DNA from: an uncultured Clostridia bacterium | Lineage (GTDB): Bacteria > Bacillota > Clostridia > Oscillospirales > Oscillospiraceae | Assembly: GCA_946061345.1 (NCBI GenBank) | Contig: CAMGRA010000005.1 | Span: 1-23,993, forward strand | Direction of reading: 5' to 3' | DNA length: 23,993 bases | In this document: in pieces, positions 14,143-22,052 of the stretch | Numbering within the stretch: position 1 is the first letter of the stretch | Layout: each line of letters starts with the position of its first letter | The notes under the pieces: model-generated | What the model was told of the DNA's origin: nothing | The model's database searches: none | What the model saw: only the letters and a program-made list of their open reading frames with translations | Translations under genes and position numbers: made by a program

Positions 14143-15078
14143 CTAAAAAGTAGCGACCTCGTTTTCCGGGCGCTCGGCAGGGGTGACCTCCAGGGCAGTC
14201 AGGACAGGGCCGATACCACGGTAGATGCCGTGGAAACGAACATCAATCTGCGCTGTGACCTTGACCCAATCCCTGGCGCGAAGCTCGCCGCTCTTGTCAT
14301 ATTTACAGGGCATCCCCATGAACTGGATGTCCTCCACGCAGCAGGTCATCACAAAGCGACCCGGCGCGAAATAGCCCTCGCGGTCGTGCTTCAGGCGGGC
14401 TACTTGGGCCTTGAAACGGACGGTCTTGCCCTTGTATTTTTTCGGTTCTTCGCTGATGTCCCGGTACCAGAGGGCAAAATCGTCGTCGCCGATCTCGATG
14501 ACCGGCGCATTGATGTCAAAGGGGAGGGGGTCCTCGATCTCGTCAAACTGGGTCGTGCCGTCGGTGTATTCATAGAGAATGTTGACCCGGCGGTTGACGG
14601 CCCGTGCCAGCTTGTGCAGCGGCATGATGTCCGACCCGGCAGGGACGCGGTTGAACACCACCATTTCACAGCCCGACAGCTTGTCCACCACCAGGGAACG
14701 GAGGTTGGAATTGTAGGCCAGAATGGTGGAGCCGTCGGCGAACATGACCTCCTGGGCCACCTGCCATTCCTCCGGCATTTTCTGATAGAAAGGACCTACC
14801 TGGAGCATACCGTTGAGCTCCACCACCACACGCTCGGCATGGTGCTTCTTAAGGAGCATTGCAAGCTCCGCCGTAGTGACGGTCTCCTGATCGATGGCCT
14901 CCGGATAGACATGATGATAGGGATAGGCGGAAATGTCGTATTCCTCCTCGCCCTCCTCGCAGAGCAGCAGCAGGGTACGCTCTCCGGCGTTGAAGCGCTC
15001 GTCGCAGAGGGTCCCCTGGATGAATTTCGTCTTGCCGGCGTCGAGAAAGCCGGTAAAGACATAAACAGGAACTGGCAT
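14143..15078 (-). CDS. CobW-like GTPase fused to a DUF1980 (YcgQ-type) domain
   Basis: Protein of 311 residues. The N-terminal part has a CobW/COG0523-type P-loop (TGFLDAGKT, residues 9-17, with Asp where Gly is usual) and VVVELNGMLQ in place of the usual E-S-G motif. The conserved GCICC metal motif is not present. The C-terminal ~105 residues match the DUF1980/TIGR03943 domain normally found on the YcgQ permease-associated protein (YKGKTVRF, RFVMTCCVED, DWVKVTAQI). The combination suggests metal or cofactor handling at an envelope permease, but the function is unproven. The upstream gene of the pair ends 12 bp before this start; GAGG over that stop is the likely RBS. Confidence 0.82.
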   Translation of the reverse strand: MPVPVYVFTGFLDAGKTKFIQGTLCDERFNAGERTLLLLCEEGEEEYDISAYPYHHVYPEAIDQETVTTAELAMLLKKHHAERVVVELNGMLQVGPFYQKMPEEWQVAQEVMFADGSTILAYNSNLRSLVVDKLSGCEMVVFNRVPAGSDIMPLHKLARAVNRRVNILYEYTDGTTQFDEIEDPLPFDINAPVIEIGDDDFALWYRDISEEPKKYKGKTVRFKAQVARLKHDREGYFAPGRFVMTCCVEDIQFMGMPCKYDKSGELRARDWVKVTAQIDVRFHGIYRGIGPVLTALEVTPAERPENEVATF

Positions 15079-15090
15079 AGGGCTTATACC

Positions 15091-16266
15091 TCAGACGCCG
15101 AAGAGCTTTGCCAGCGCGTCTTCCCGCAGCTTGGAGCCGATGACGCACAGGCGTCCGGTCACTGCGGCGCTGCCGCTGCGCACGTCGATTTCTCCCGGCA
15201 CATGGTCAAAGTGGAGCCAGCTTCCGTCGGTGTTCTGAACGATGCCCTTGGCTCGCAGGACGATGCCGTAGGTCCCGTCGTTGTCCAGGGCAGTCAGGCA
15301 GCTTCTGATCTCGTCGGCAGTGTATTTCTTATGGGTCTCAACGCCCCAGCTCTGGAAGACCTCGTCGGCGTCGTGGCCGTGATGATGGTGGTGGTGATGG
15401 TGCTCGCCCTCATGGTCATGGTCGTCTTCATGCTCATGCTCGTGATGATGGTGATCGTGGTCCTCGTCGTGATGGTGGTGATGTTCCACTTCCTCGCCGT
15501 CATGATGATGCCCTTCCTCATGATGGTCGTGATGGCCGCAGCATTCTTCGTCATCATGATGGTGGTGATGATGCTCTCCGTCGTGGTGATGGTGGCAGCT
15601 GCACTCCGGATCGTCACACTCTTCCTCTTCTTCGGCGTGCTCGATCATATGAGCCAGCTCCTCCGTCAGAGAATTCTGGTGCTGCATGGCCTCCAGGATC
15701 TGCTTGCCCGTCAACTGCTCCCAGGGGGTGGTGATGATGACCGCCTGCTTGTTGTGCTCCCGCAGGAGGGATACCGCCGCGTCGAGCTTTTCCTCAGAGA
15801 TCGTCCCGGTACGGCTGAGGATGATGGCCGAGGCCGTTTCAATCTGGTTGGCATAGAATTCGCCGAAGTTCTTCATATAGACCTTGCACTTGTTGGCGTC
15901 TGCCACCGTGACGAAGCAACCAAGCTGCAAATCCGCCGCCTCCACGCGCTGTACGGCGGCCACCACGTCACTGAGCTTGCCGACGCCGGAGGGCTCGATC
16001 AGGATCCGGTCCGGGTGATACTCCTGCAGTACCTGGACCAGTGCCCGCCCGAAATCGCCCACCAGAGAGCAGCAGATACAGCCGGAGTTCATCTCGTTGA
16101 CCTGGATGCCCGCCTCCTGCATAAAGCCGCCGTCGATGCCGATCTCGCCGAATTCGTTCTCAATGAGGACGATCTTTTCTCCGGCATAGGCTTCCTTGAT
16201 CATCTTCTTGATGAGGGTCGTCTTGCCCGCGCCCAAAAAACCGGAGTAAATGTCAATGATTGTCAT
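15091..16266 (-). CDS. CobW/COG0523 family GTPase with long histidine-rich linker (zinc-type metallochaperone)
   Basis: GTPase of 391 residues from the COG0523 metallochaperone family. It has Walker A GFLGAGKT (9-16), ENEFGEIGID (36-45), the metal motif GCICC (62-66) and EPSGVGK. Between GTPase and C-terminal domains, roughly residues 218-300, lies a stretch with 40 histidines plus Asp, Glu and Cys, probably a metal store or sensor. The C-terminal domain (~305-391) is the CobW C-terminal type. The start at 16266 has GGAAG upstream; a further in-frame ATG at 16314 falls inside the promoter -10 and is rejected. Zinc is the likeliest metal by family analogy, but nickel or cobalt cannot be excluded. 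No clear Zur box is seen. Confidence 0.9.
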   Translation of the reverse strand: MTIIDIYSGFLGAGKTTLIKKMIKEAYAGEKIVLIENEFGEIGIDGGFMQEAGIQVNEMNSGCICCSLVGDFGRALVQVLQEYHPDRILIEPSGVGKLSDVVAAVQRVEAADLQLGCFVTVADANKCKVYMKNFGEFYANQIETASAIILSRTGTISEEKLDAAVSLLREHNKQAVIITTPWEQLTGKQILEAMQHQNSLTEELAHMIEHAEEEEECDDPECSCHHHHDGEHHHHHHDDEECCGHHDHHEEGHHHDGEEVEHHHHHDEDHDHHHHEHEHEDDHDHEGEHHHHHHHHGHDADEVFQSWGVETHKKYTADEIRSCLTALDNDGTYGIVLRAKGIVQNTDGSWLHFDHVPGEIDVRSGSAAVTGRLCVIGSKLREDALAKLFGV

Positions 16267-16316
16267 GAATATACTTCCTTTCAAGCCGTTTGACCGGCTC
16301 TGTAATGTTTCCATAT

Positions 16317-16345
16317 ATTATACCACCATTTGCACTGTACCGCAA
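16317..16345 (-). promoter_or_regulatory. SigA-type promoter of the CobW operon
   Basis: Reading the minus strand: -35 TTGCGG (16345-16340), 17-bp spacer, -10 TATAAT (16322-16317) with extended TGG. The leader to the start codon is about 45 nt and holds a small AGCCG/CGGCT hairpin. Confidence 0.7.
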
Positions 16346-16375
16346 GCAATTCCTGCCAAAAGCAGAAAAAAACGT

Positions 16376-16403
16376 TTGCAATTTGTCAGCATCGTGCTAT
16401 ACT
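16376..16403 (+). promoter_or_regulatory. SigA-type promoter of the thioesterase gene
   Basis: -35 TTGCAA (16376-16381), 16-bp spacer, -10 TATACT (16398-16403) with extended TGC. It is divergent from the CobW promoter; the two -35 boxes are 30 bp apart. Confidence 0.65.
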
Positions 16404-16433
16404 CACAATATCTTTTTTGTTCGGGAGGCACTT

Positions 16434-16850
16434 ATGAGTCAACTGGAAGCCATCCGTGAGGCCTTTTCCCGCGATCGCTTTGCAACGGAAGCGGCGGAGA
16501 TCACCATTGAGAGCGCGCAGCCGGGAGAGGCCGTTTGCGTTATGCCCATTTTGCCCAAGCATCTCAACGCCCGCGGCACGGTCATGGGCGGCGCGATCTT
16601 CACCCTTGCGGACTTTACCGCGGCCGTAGCCGCCAACGGTTACGCGGAGGATACCACCATCACCCTCCACGGCGACATCACTTATCTGAACCCCGCGAAG
16701 GGGAAGGCCCTGATCGCCCACGCCACGACGGTAAAGCAGGGCCGTTCGGCTGCGCTCCATCAAATTGAGATCCGCGATGACCTGGACACCCTGGTCGCCC
16801 ACGCGACAATGAACGGCTTTGTGCTTCATGCTCCCGGCAGGAAGAAGTAA
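16434..16850 (+). CDS. PaaI-type hotdog thioesterase
   Basis: Single hotdog-fold thioesterase (138 residues) of the PaaI/YdiI type, hydrolysing acyl-CoA or aryl-CoA esters. Typical residues are LNARGTVMGGAIFTLAD (Asn45, Gly48, Asp60), followed by the long helix FTAAVAANG. The start at ATG 16434 has GGGAGG 6 nt upstream; an in-frame ATG at 16290 lies upstream of the promoter and is rejected. Being next to two CoA ligases and an aryl-pyruvate oxidoreductase, it may recycle CoA from stalled aryl-acetyl-CoA. That role is inferred from PaaI in phenylacetate pathways. Confidence 0.85.
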   Translation: MSQLEAIREAFSRDRFATEAAEITIESAQPGEAVCVMPILPKHLNARGTVMGGAIFTLADFTAAVAANGYAEDTTITLHGDITYLNPAKGKALIAHATTVKQGRSAALHQIEIRDDLDTLVAHATMNGFVLHAPGRKK

Positions 16851-16881
16851 GCGTCCGCCGCAGAAAAATGTAAAATAGCTC

Positions 16882-16910
16882 TTGACTTTAACGCTTAAAA
16901 GTGATAAAGT
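16882..16910 (+). promoter_or_regulatory. Strong SigA-type promoter directly before the antiterminator
   Basis: -35 TTGACT (16882-16887), 17-bp spacer, -10 TAAAGT (16905-16910). Expected transcription start is near 16917, which is the first base of the antiterminator structure. Confidence 0.65.
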
Positions 16911-16917
16911 ATCGACA

Positions 16918-16975
16918 AGAGGTAGTACCACGGGAATCCCTCGTCCTCTGCTTTTGCAGGGGACGATTTTGTTTT
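16918..16975 (+). promoter_or_regulatory. T-box-like antiterminator/terminator leader lacking stem I
   Basis: AGAGG (16918-16922) pairs with CCTCT (16945-16949), and ACG (16930-16932, extendable by two pairs) pairs with CGT (16942-16944). Between these two helices on the 5' side is a 7-nt bulge TAGTACC (16923-16929). This is the T-box antiterminator architecture, whose consensus bulge is TGGNACC. CGTCCTCT, its 3' strand, is also the 5' arm of the following terminator, so the two folds exclude each other. Only 67 nt separate the antiterminator from the previous stop codon, and these hold a promoter, so the codon-reading stem I is absent. Confidence 0.65.
16942..16975 (+). terminator. Intrinsic terminator in the leader of the acyl-CoA ligase operon
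   Basis: A 10-bp stem CGTCCTCTGC (16942-16951) with GCAGGGGACG (16956-16965), TTTT loop, then ATTTTGTTTT. It lies just before the RBS AAGGAG of the ligase gene. Confidence 0.85.
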
Positions 16976-16992
16976 AAGGAGATAAATATAAT

Positions 16993-18630
16993 ATGGTCAT
17001 TACCGATTTTCTGGAAAAAAACGCCCGCCTGTACGGCGAGGATGTAGCTCTGGTGGAGATCAATCCATCGGAGGAACGGGACCGGGCGGTCACATGGCGC
17101 GACTTCAGCCTGATCGAGAACACCCGTCCCGATCTGCCCTACCGCCGTGACATGACCTGGGGCCAGTTTGACAAGAAAGCCAACCGCTTTGCCAATCTGC
17201 TTCTGAGCAGAGGCATCAAGCGCGGTACAAAGGTTGGCATTCTGCTGATGAACTGCCTGGAATGGCTGCCCATCTATTTCGGAATTCTGAAAGCCGGTGC
17301 TATCGCCGTTCCCATGAACTTCCGTTACTCCGGTGAGGAGATCGAATACTGTGTCGATTTAGCGGATGTGGAGGTGCTGGTATTCGGGCCGGAATTCACC
17401 GAGCGTATCACGCCCCTTGTGGACAAAATGTCCAGGGTGAAATTCTTCTTCTATGTAGGCCGTGAGGTACCCCGGTTCGCAGAATCCTATCTGGAGCTGG
17501 TCAACTACTGTTCCCAGAGTGCGCCTCCAGTTGCGCTGGAGGAGGACGACTACGCCGCTATTTACTTTTCTTCCGGCACGACGGGCTTCCCCAAGGCCAT
17601 TTTGCACAACCACCGCGCCTTGGTCAGCTCCTGTCAGACGGAGCAGAATCACCACGGACAGACACGCGACGACGTGTTTCTCTGCATCCCACCGCTCTAC
17701 CACACCGGCGCGAAAATGCACTGGTTCGGCAGCCTCCTTTCCGGCAGCCGCGCCGTCCTGCTTCGTGGCGTGAAGCCGGAGTGGATATTGCGGGCCGTCA
17801 CCGAGGAAAAATGCACCATCGTCTGGCTGCTGGTGCCCTGGGCCCAGGATCTGCTGGACGCCATTGAATCCGGCAGGGTAAATCTGAACGACTATATGCT
17901 TGAGCAGTGGCGGCTGATGCACATCGGCGCTCAGCCCGTACCGCCCAGCCTGATCCATCGCTGGAAGAAATATTTCCCCCACCATCAGTACGACACCAAC
18001 TACGGTCTCTCGGAATCCATCGGCCCCGGCTGTGTCCATCTGGGCGTGGAGAATATCCACAAGGTCGGTGCCATCGGAAAGCCCGGTTTCGGCTGGGAGG
18101 CGAAGATCGTCAACGAGAGGGGAGAGACCGTGACCGGCGACCAGGTAGGCGAGCTGATCGTCCATGGCCCCGGTGTCATGCTCTGCTACTATAAAAACGA
18201 GGAAGCGACCAACGAGGTTTTGAAGGACGGCTGGCTCTACACGGGAGATATGGCCAAGTACGACGAGGACGGCTTCATCTATCTGGTGGACCGCAAGAAG
18301 GACGTGGTCATTTCCGGCGGAGAAAACCTCTATCCCGTACAGATCGAGGACTTCCTGCGTACCAATGACAAGATCAAGGACGTGGCGGTTATCGGCCTGC
18401 CGGATCCCCGTCTGGGTGAGATCGCAGCCGCCATCATCGAGCTGAAAGAAGATGTGATCTGCTCCGAGGAGGAACTCAACGAATTCTGCAAAGCGCTGCC
18501 CCGTTACAAGCGTCCGCGCAAGATCATCTTCGACAAGGTGCCGCGCAATCCCACGGGAAAAATCGAGAAACCCGTCCTGCGGGAGAAATACTGTCACGGC
18601 AGACTGGTCGAGGCGCAAATCACCCACTGA
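16993..18630 (+). CDS. AMP-forming acyl-CoA synthetase/ligase
   Basis: ANL-superfamily enzyme (545 residues) that activates a carboxylic acid through an acyl-AMP to a CoA thioester. Motifs run in order: the P-loop YFSSGTTGFPKA (~190-201), TNYGLSES (~336), YTGDMAKYDEDGFIYLVDRKKD (~416-437) and the C-terminal catalytic Lys in NPTGKIEKP (~520). Length is normal for the family. The substrate cannot be read from the sequence; gene context favours an aryl or medium-chain acid. The ATG follows AAGGAG, right after the leader terminator. The symporter gene follows after 41 bp. Confidence 0.9.
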   Translation: MVITDFLEKNARLYGEDVALVEINPSEERDRAVTWRDFSLIENTRPDLPYRRDMTWGQFDKKANRFANLLLSRGIKRGTKVGILLMNCLEWLPIYFGILKAGAIAVPMNFRYSGEEIEYCVDLADVEVLVFGPEFTERITPLVDKMSRVKFFFYVGREVPRFAESYLELVNYCSQSAPPVALEEDDYAAIYFSSGTTGFPKAILHNHRALVSSCQTEQNHHGQTRDDVFLCIPPLYHTGAKMHWFGSLLSGSRAVLLRGVKPEWILRAVTEEKCTIVWLLVPWAQDLLDAIESGRVNLNDYMLEQWRLMHIGAQPVPPSLIHRWKKYFPHHQYDTNYGLSESIGPGCVHLGVENIHKVGAIGKPGFGWEAKIVNERGETVTGDQVGELIVHGPGVMLCYYKNEEATNEVLKDGWLYTGDMAKYDEDGFIYLVDRKKDVVISGGENLYPVQIEDFLRTNDKIKDVAVIGLPDPRLGEIAAAIIELKEDVICSEEELNEFCKALPRYKRPRKIIFDKVPRNPTGKIEKPVLREKYCHGRLVEAQITH

Positions 18631-18671
18631 CAGAATAAAATTGATCTTAAACAGAAAGAGAGAGAAATGGT

Positions 18672-20258
18672 ATGTTAACAAAAATCCTGATGCTGGTGAT
18701 CTTCTTCGTCATGATGATCGCCATCGGTATTGCCTGCCGCAAGCACGCCAAGAGCGTGGACGGCTTTGTTTTGGGGGGACGCTCCGTCGGTGCGTGGTTT
18801 ACCGCCTTCGCTTTCGGCACCTCCTATTTTTCCGCCGTTATCTTTGTCGGCTATGCCGGTCAGTTTGGCTGGCGCTTCGGCCTTGCTTCCACCTGGATCG
18901 GTCTGGGCAATGCCTTCATCGGTTCTCTTTTGGCATGGATCGTCCTGGGACGGCGCACAAGGATCATGACTCAGCACCTCAATTCCCGCACCATGCCTGA
19001 CTTCTTTTCCCTGCGCTATCAGTCCAACGGGCTGAAGATCGCCGCGTCCATCATTGTCTTTATCTTCCTCATTCCCTATACTGCGTCGCTGTTTAACGGC
19101 CTTTCCCGCCTGTTCACCATGGCTTTCCCCGGCATTGACTATGCCTGGTGCGTCATCGCCATGGCAGTGCTGACAGGCATTTACGTCATTGTCGGCGGCT
19201 ATATGGCAACCGCAGTCAACGACTTTATCCAGGGCATTATCATGATCTTCGGCATTATTGCAGTGATCTTCGCTGTGCTCCACGGTCAGGGCGGCCTGAC
19301 GGAAGCCATTGCAAAGCTCTCTCAGACCTCTACCGTCACAAGCGCCGGTACGGAATTCCAGGGCGCTTACACCTCCTTCCTGGGGGCTGATCCCGTATTC
19401 CTGTTCTTTGTCATCATCCTGACCTCCCTCGGCACCTGGGGCCTTCCGCAGATGGTCGGAAAGTTCTACGCCATCAAGGACGAGGATTCCATCAAAAAGG
19501 GCACAGTCATCTCCACGATTTTCGCCGTGATCGTCGCAGGTGGCTGCTATTTCCTCGGCGGCTTCGGCCGGCTGTTTTCCGATATGATCACCTATCAGGC
19601 AGACGGTGTGACGCCGGTCTATGACAGCATCGTGCCGTCCATGCTGGCAAATCTCTCGCCGATCCTCATTGGCATTGTGCTGGTTCTGGTGCTCTCGGCT
19701 TCTATGTCCACCCTTTCATCCCTGGTACTGACCTCCAGCTCCACCATCACCCTGGACCTGATCGCGCCTGCGACGAAAAAGGGCCTTTCCGAGAAGAAAA
19801 AGATGGTCCTGATGCGTGCGTTTATTGCATTTTTCGTCGTGATCTCCGCGCTGATCGCCATTGTGCAGGCCAAGTCCAGCGTGGTCTTTATCGCGCAGCT
19901 CATGGGTGTCTCCTGGGGCGCGCTGGCTGGTGCGTTCCTTGCGCCCTTCCTCTACGGTCTGTTCTGGAAGCGGACGACCAAGACCGCCTGCTGGGTCAGC
20001 TTCTTCTGGGGCGTGGCCCTTTCCCTCATTCAGCTTGTCAAGAGCCTGACCGGCTTCACCTTTGGCGTCGGCTTCCTGGATAAGGTCGTCTTTGCCACCT
20101 CCATCCACTCCGGTGCCATCGCCATGCTCGGCGGTCTGCTCCTGGTCCCGCTGGTCTCGCTGCTGACCAAGAAGCCCGACGCTGCCCAGGTCGACGGCAT
20201 CTTCCGCTGCTACGCCAAAACGACCACCGTTCCTGTGAAGGAGTCGCTCGGAGAATAG
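18672..20258 (+). CDS. Sodium:solute symporter (SSS family)
   Basis: Membrane transporter of 528 residues with about 13 hydrophobic helices. It shows typical SSS elements: an N-terminal FVLGGRSVGAWFTAFAFGTSYFSA stretch, GGYMATAVNDFIQG (~176-190) and SASMSTLSSLVLTSSST (~340), which carries Na+-site residues in relatives. SSS members bring in sugars, amino acids, acetate or other carboxylates with sodium. Here, between an acyl-CoA ligase and iorA, an organic acid (such as an aryl acetate) is a reasonable guess but unproven. The RBS is AAGAGAGAG upstream of ATG 18672. Confidence 0.92.
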   Translation: MLTKILMLVIFFVMMIAIGIACRKHAKSVDGFVLGGRSVGAWFTAFAFGTSYFSAVIFVGYAGQFGWRFGLASTWIGLGNAFIGSLLAWIVLGRRTRIMTQHLNSRTMPDFFSLRYQSNGLKIAASIIVFIFLIPYTASLFNGLSRLFTMAFPGIDYAWCVIAMAVLTGIYVIVGGYMATAVNDFIQGIIMIFGIIAVIFAVLHGQGGLTEAIAKLSQTSTVTSAGTEFQGAYTSFLGADPVFLFFVIILTSLGTWGLPQMVGKFYAIKDEDSIKKGTVISTIFAVIVAGGCYFLGGFGRLFSDMITYQADGVTPVYDSIVPSMLANLSPILIGIVLVLVLSASMSTLSSLVLTSSSTITLDLIAPATKKGLSEKKKMVLMRAFIAFFVVISALIAIVQAKSSVVFIAQLMGVSWGALAGAFLAPFLYGLFWKRTTKTACWVSFFWGVALSLIQLVKSLTGFTFGVGFLDKVVFATSIHSGAIAMLGGLLLVPLVSLLTKKPDAAQVDGIFRCYAKTTTVPVKESLGE

Positions 20259-20287
20259 TTGAAAAATCCGTCGATCTGTAGTATACT
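20259..20287 (+). promoter_or_regulatory. Internal promoter before iorA
   Basis: -35 TTGAAA (20259-20264), 17-bp spacer, -10 TATACT (20282-20287). It starts directly after the symporter stop codon and would allow iorAB-paaK transcription independent of the upstream leader terminator. Confidence 0.6.
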
Positions 20288-20310
20288 GAAAAGAAAAACA
20301 GAGAGGGGCA

Positions 20311-22050
20311 ATGTCTATGAAACAACTGATGCTTGGCAACGAGGCCGTTGCCAGGGGCTTATATGAGGCCGGATGCGCTTTTGTGTCCAGTTATCCCGGT
20401 ACGCCCAGCACGGAGATCACCGAGTGTGCCGCCAAGTACCCGGAGATCTATGCCGAATGGGCGCCCAATGAAAAGGTCGCCATCGAGGCCGCTTTCGGTG
20501 CGGCCATGGGCGGAAAACGCAGCTTCTGCGGCATGAAGCACGTGGGCCTGAACGTTGCGGCAGACCCGCTGTTCACCATTGCCTACACCGGCATCAACGC
20601 CGGCCTGATCGTCGGCGTTGCCGATGACGCAGGCATGCACAGCTCCCAAAACGAGCAGGATTCCCGCAACTATGCCAGGGCTGCCAAGGTGCCGATGCTG
20701 GAGCCGTCCGACTCGGCGGAGGCTCTGGCCTTTGCCAAGCTGGCCTACGAGATCTCCGAGCAGTTCGACACCCCGGTCCTGCTGAAAATGTGTACCCGTG
20801 TGGCCCATTCCCAGAGCATCGTAGAGCCTGCCGAACGGGTAGAGATCCCGCAGAAACCCTACGTTAAGGATCCTCCCAAGTACATCATGATGCCCGGCTT
20901 TGCCAAGAAGCGCCATCCCGTGGTGGAGGCCCGTCTGCAGGCTCTTGCCGAATACGCCGAGACCGCGCCCTGCAACCGCTGGGAACGGGGCACAGAGCGC
21001 AAACTCGGCATCATCACCTCCAGCACCTGCTATCAGTACGTCCGCGAGGTCTGCGGCGAGGAAGTCAGCGTTTTGAAGCTGGGCATGATCTGGCCCCTGC
21101 CGAAACGTCTGCTGACCGACTTTGCCGCCTCGGTGGACCGGGTCGTCGTGGTCGAGGAGCTGGACGGCTTTGTAGAGGACTACTGCAAGACCATCGGCTT
21201 GAAGGTAGAAGGGAAAAATCTCTTCTCCAACATTGACGAGCTTTCTCAGAATAAAGTCGCCGCCGGTCTGGGGCTTCCCGTACCGGAGGGCAAATCGCTG
21301 GAGGCTGCCATCCCGGCCCGTCCTCCCGTCATGTGCGCCGGCTGTCCCCATCGCGGTTTGTATTACACCCTGAAAAAGCTGAAGCTCAACGTCATCGGCG
21401 ACATCGGCTGCTATACGCTGGGCGCAGTGGCTCCGCTGAACGCCGTTGACAGCGTTGTCTGCATGGGCGCGTCGGTCTCCGGCGTCCACGGCTTCAACAA
21501 GGCTCATAACGGTGCGACGGAGAAAAATACCGTGGCGGTCATCGGCGACTCCACCTTTATGCACTCCGGCATGACCGGCCTGGTGAATATCGCCTACAAC
21601 GATTCCCACAGCACCGTCATCATTCTGGATAACTCCATCACCGGCATGACCGGCCACCAGCAGAATCCCACCACCGGCTTCAATCTCAAGGGTGATCCGG
21701 CGGCCAAGGTGGATCTGGAGGCCCTCTGCCGTGCGTTGGGCATCAACCGCGTCCGCGTGGTGGATCCCTATGATCTGGCCCAGTGCGAGACTGCCATCAA
21801 AGAGGAACTGGCTGCCGACGAGGCCTCGGTCATCATTTCCCGCAGGCCCTGCGCCCTGCTGAAATACGTCAAGCACAAGCCGGCGCTCCATGTGGACAGC
21901 GATAAATGTATGAGCTGTAAAATGTGCATGAAGATCGGCTGCCCCGCCATCAGCTTTGCAGAGGGCAAGGCGAAAATTGACAACACCCTTTGCACCGGCT
22001 GCGGTGTTTGCAGTCAGCTTTGCAAATTTGGCGCGTTACAGGAGGGTTGA
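20311..22050 (+). CDS. iorA: Indolepyruvate:ferredoxin oxidoreductase, alpha subunit
   Basis: Large subunit (579 residues) of the oxygen-sensitive TPP enzyme that interconverts aryl-pyruvate plus CoA and aryl-acetyl-CoA plus CO2, passing electrons to ferredoxin. Pyrimidine- and PP-type TPP domains are present (GNEAVARG and SYPGTPSTEI at the N-terminus; AGCPHRG and IGDSTFMHSG ... TGMTGHQQNP in the second half). Two 4Fe-4S motifs close the protein: CMSCKMCMKIGCP (~533-545) and CTGCGVCSQLCK (~561-572). Size and order match characterised IorA. The RBS GAGAGGGG precedes the ATG, and iorB starts 2 bp after the stop. Confidence 0.96.
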   Translation: MSMKQLMLGNEAVARGLYEAGCAFVSSYPGTPSTEITECAAKYPEIYAEWAPNEKVAIEAAFGAAMGGKRSFCGMKHVGLNVAADPLFTIAYTGINAGLIVGVADDAGMHSSQNEQDSRNYARAAKVPMLEPSDSAEALAFAKLAYEISEQFDTPVLLKMCTRVAHSQSIVEPAERVEIPQKPYVKDPPKYIMMPGFAKKRHPVVEARLQALAEYAETAPCNRWERGTERKLGIITSSTCYQYVREVCGEEVSVLKLGMIWPLPKRLLTDFAASVDRVVVVEELDGFVEDYCKTIGLKVEGKNLFSNIDELSQNKVAAGLGLPVPEGKSLEAAIPARPPVMCAGCPHRGLYYTLKKLKLNVIGDIGCYTLGAVAPLNAVDSVVCMGASVSGVHGFNKAHNGATEKNTVAVIGDSTFMHSGMTGLVNIAYNDSHSTVIILDNSITGMTGHQQNPTTGFNLKGDPAAKVDLEALCRALGINRVRVVDPYDLAQCETAIKEELAADEASVIISRRPCALLKYVKHKPALHVDSDKCMSCKMCMKIGCPAISFAEGKAKIDNTLCTGCGVCSQLCKFGALQEG

Positions 22051-22052
22051 CC

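Noticed and set aside
15370..15610. GATGATGGTGG-type tract as a microsatellite or CRISPR-like repeat
   Set aside because: It is the coding DNA for the histidine-rich linker. The units are irregular and there are no spacer-repeat units.
14230..16293. 687-codon plus-strand open frame rich in Val and Met
   Set aside because: It lies antisense to both CobW genes. The Val/Met runs are the complement of the histidine-codon tract, and it lacks an RBS and any family features.
16851..16916. Stem I of a complete T-box hidden between thioesterase and antiterminator
   Set aside because: The stretch is too short, forms no long stem or specifier loop, and contains a near-consensus promoter.
20359..21891. 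510-codon minus-strand open frame
   Set aside because: Antisense shadow of iorA, whose domains and Fe-S motifs are fully convincing. High GC keeps the opposite frame open.
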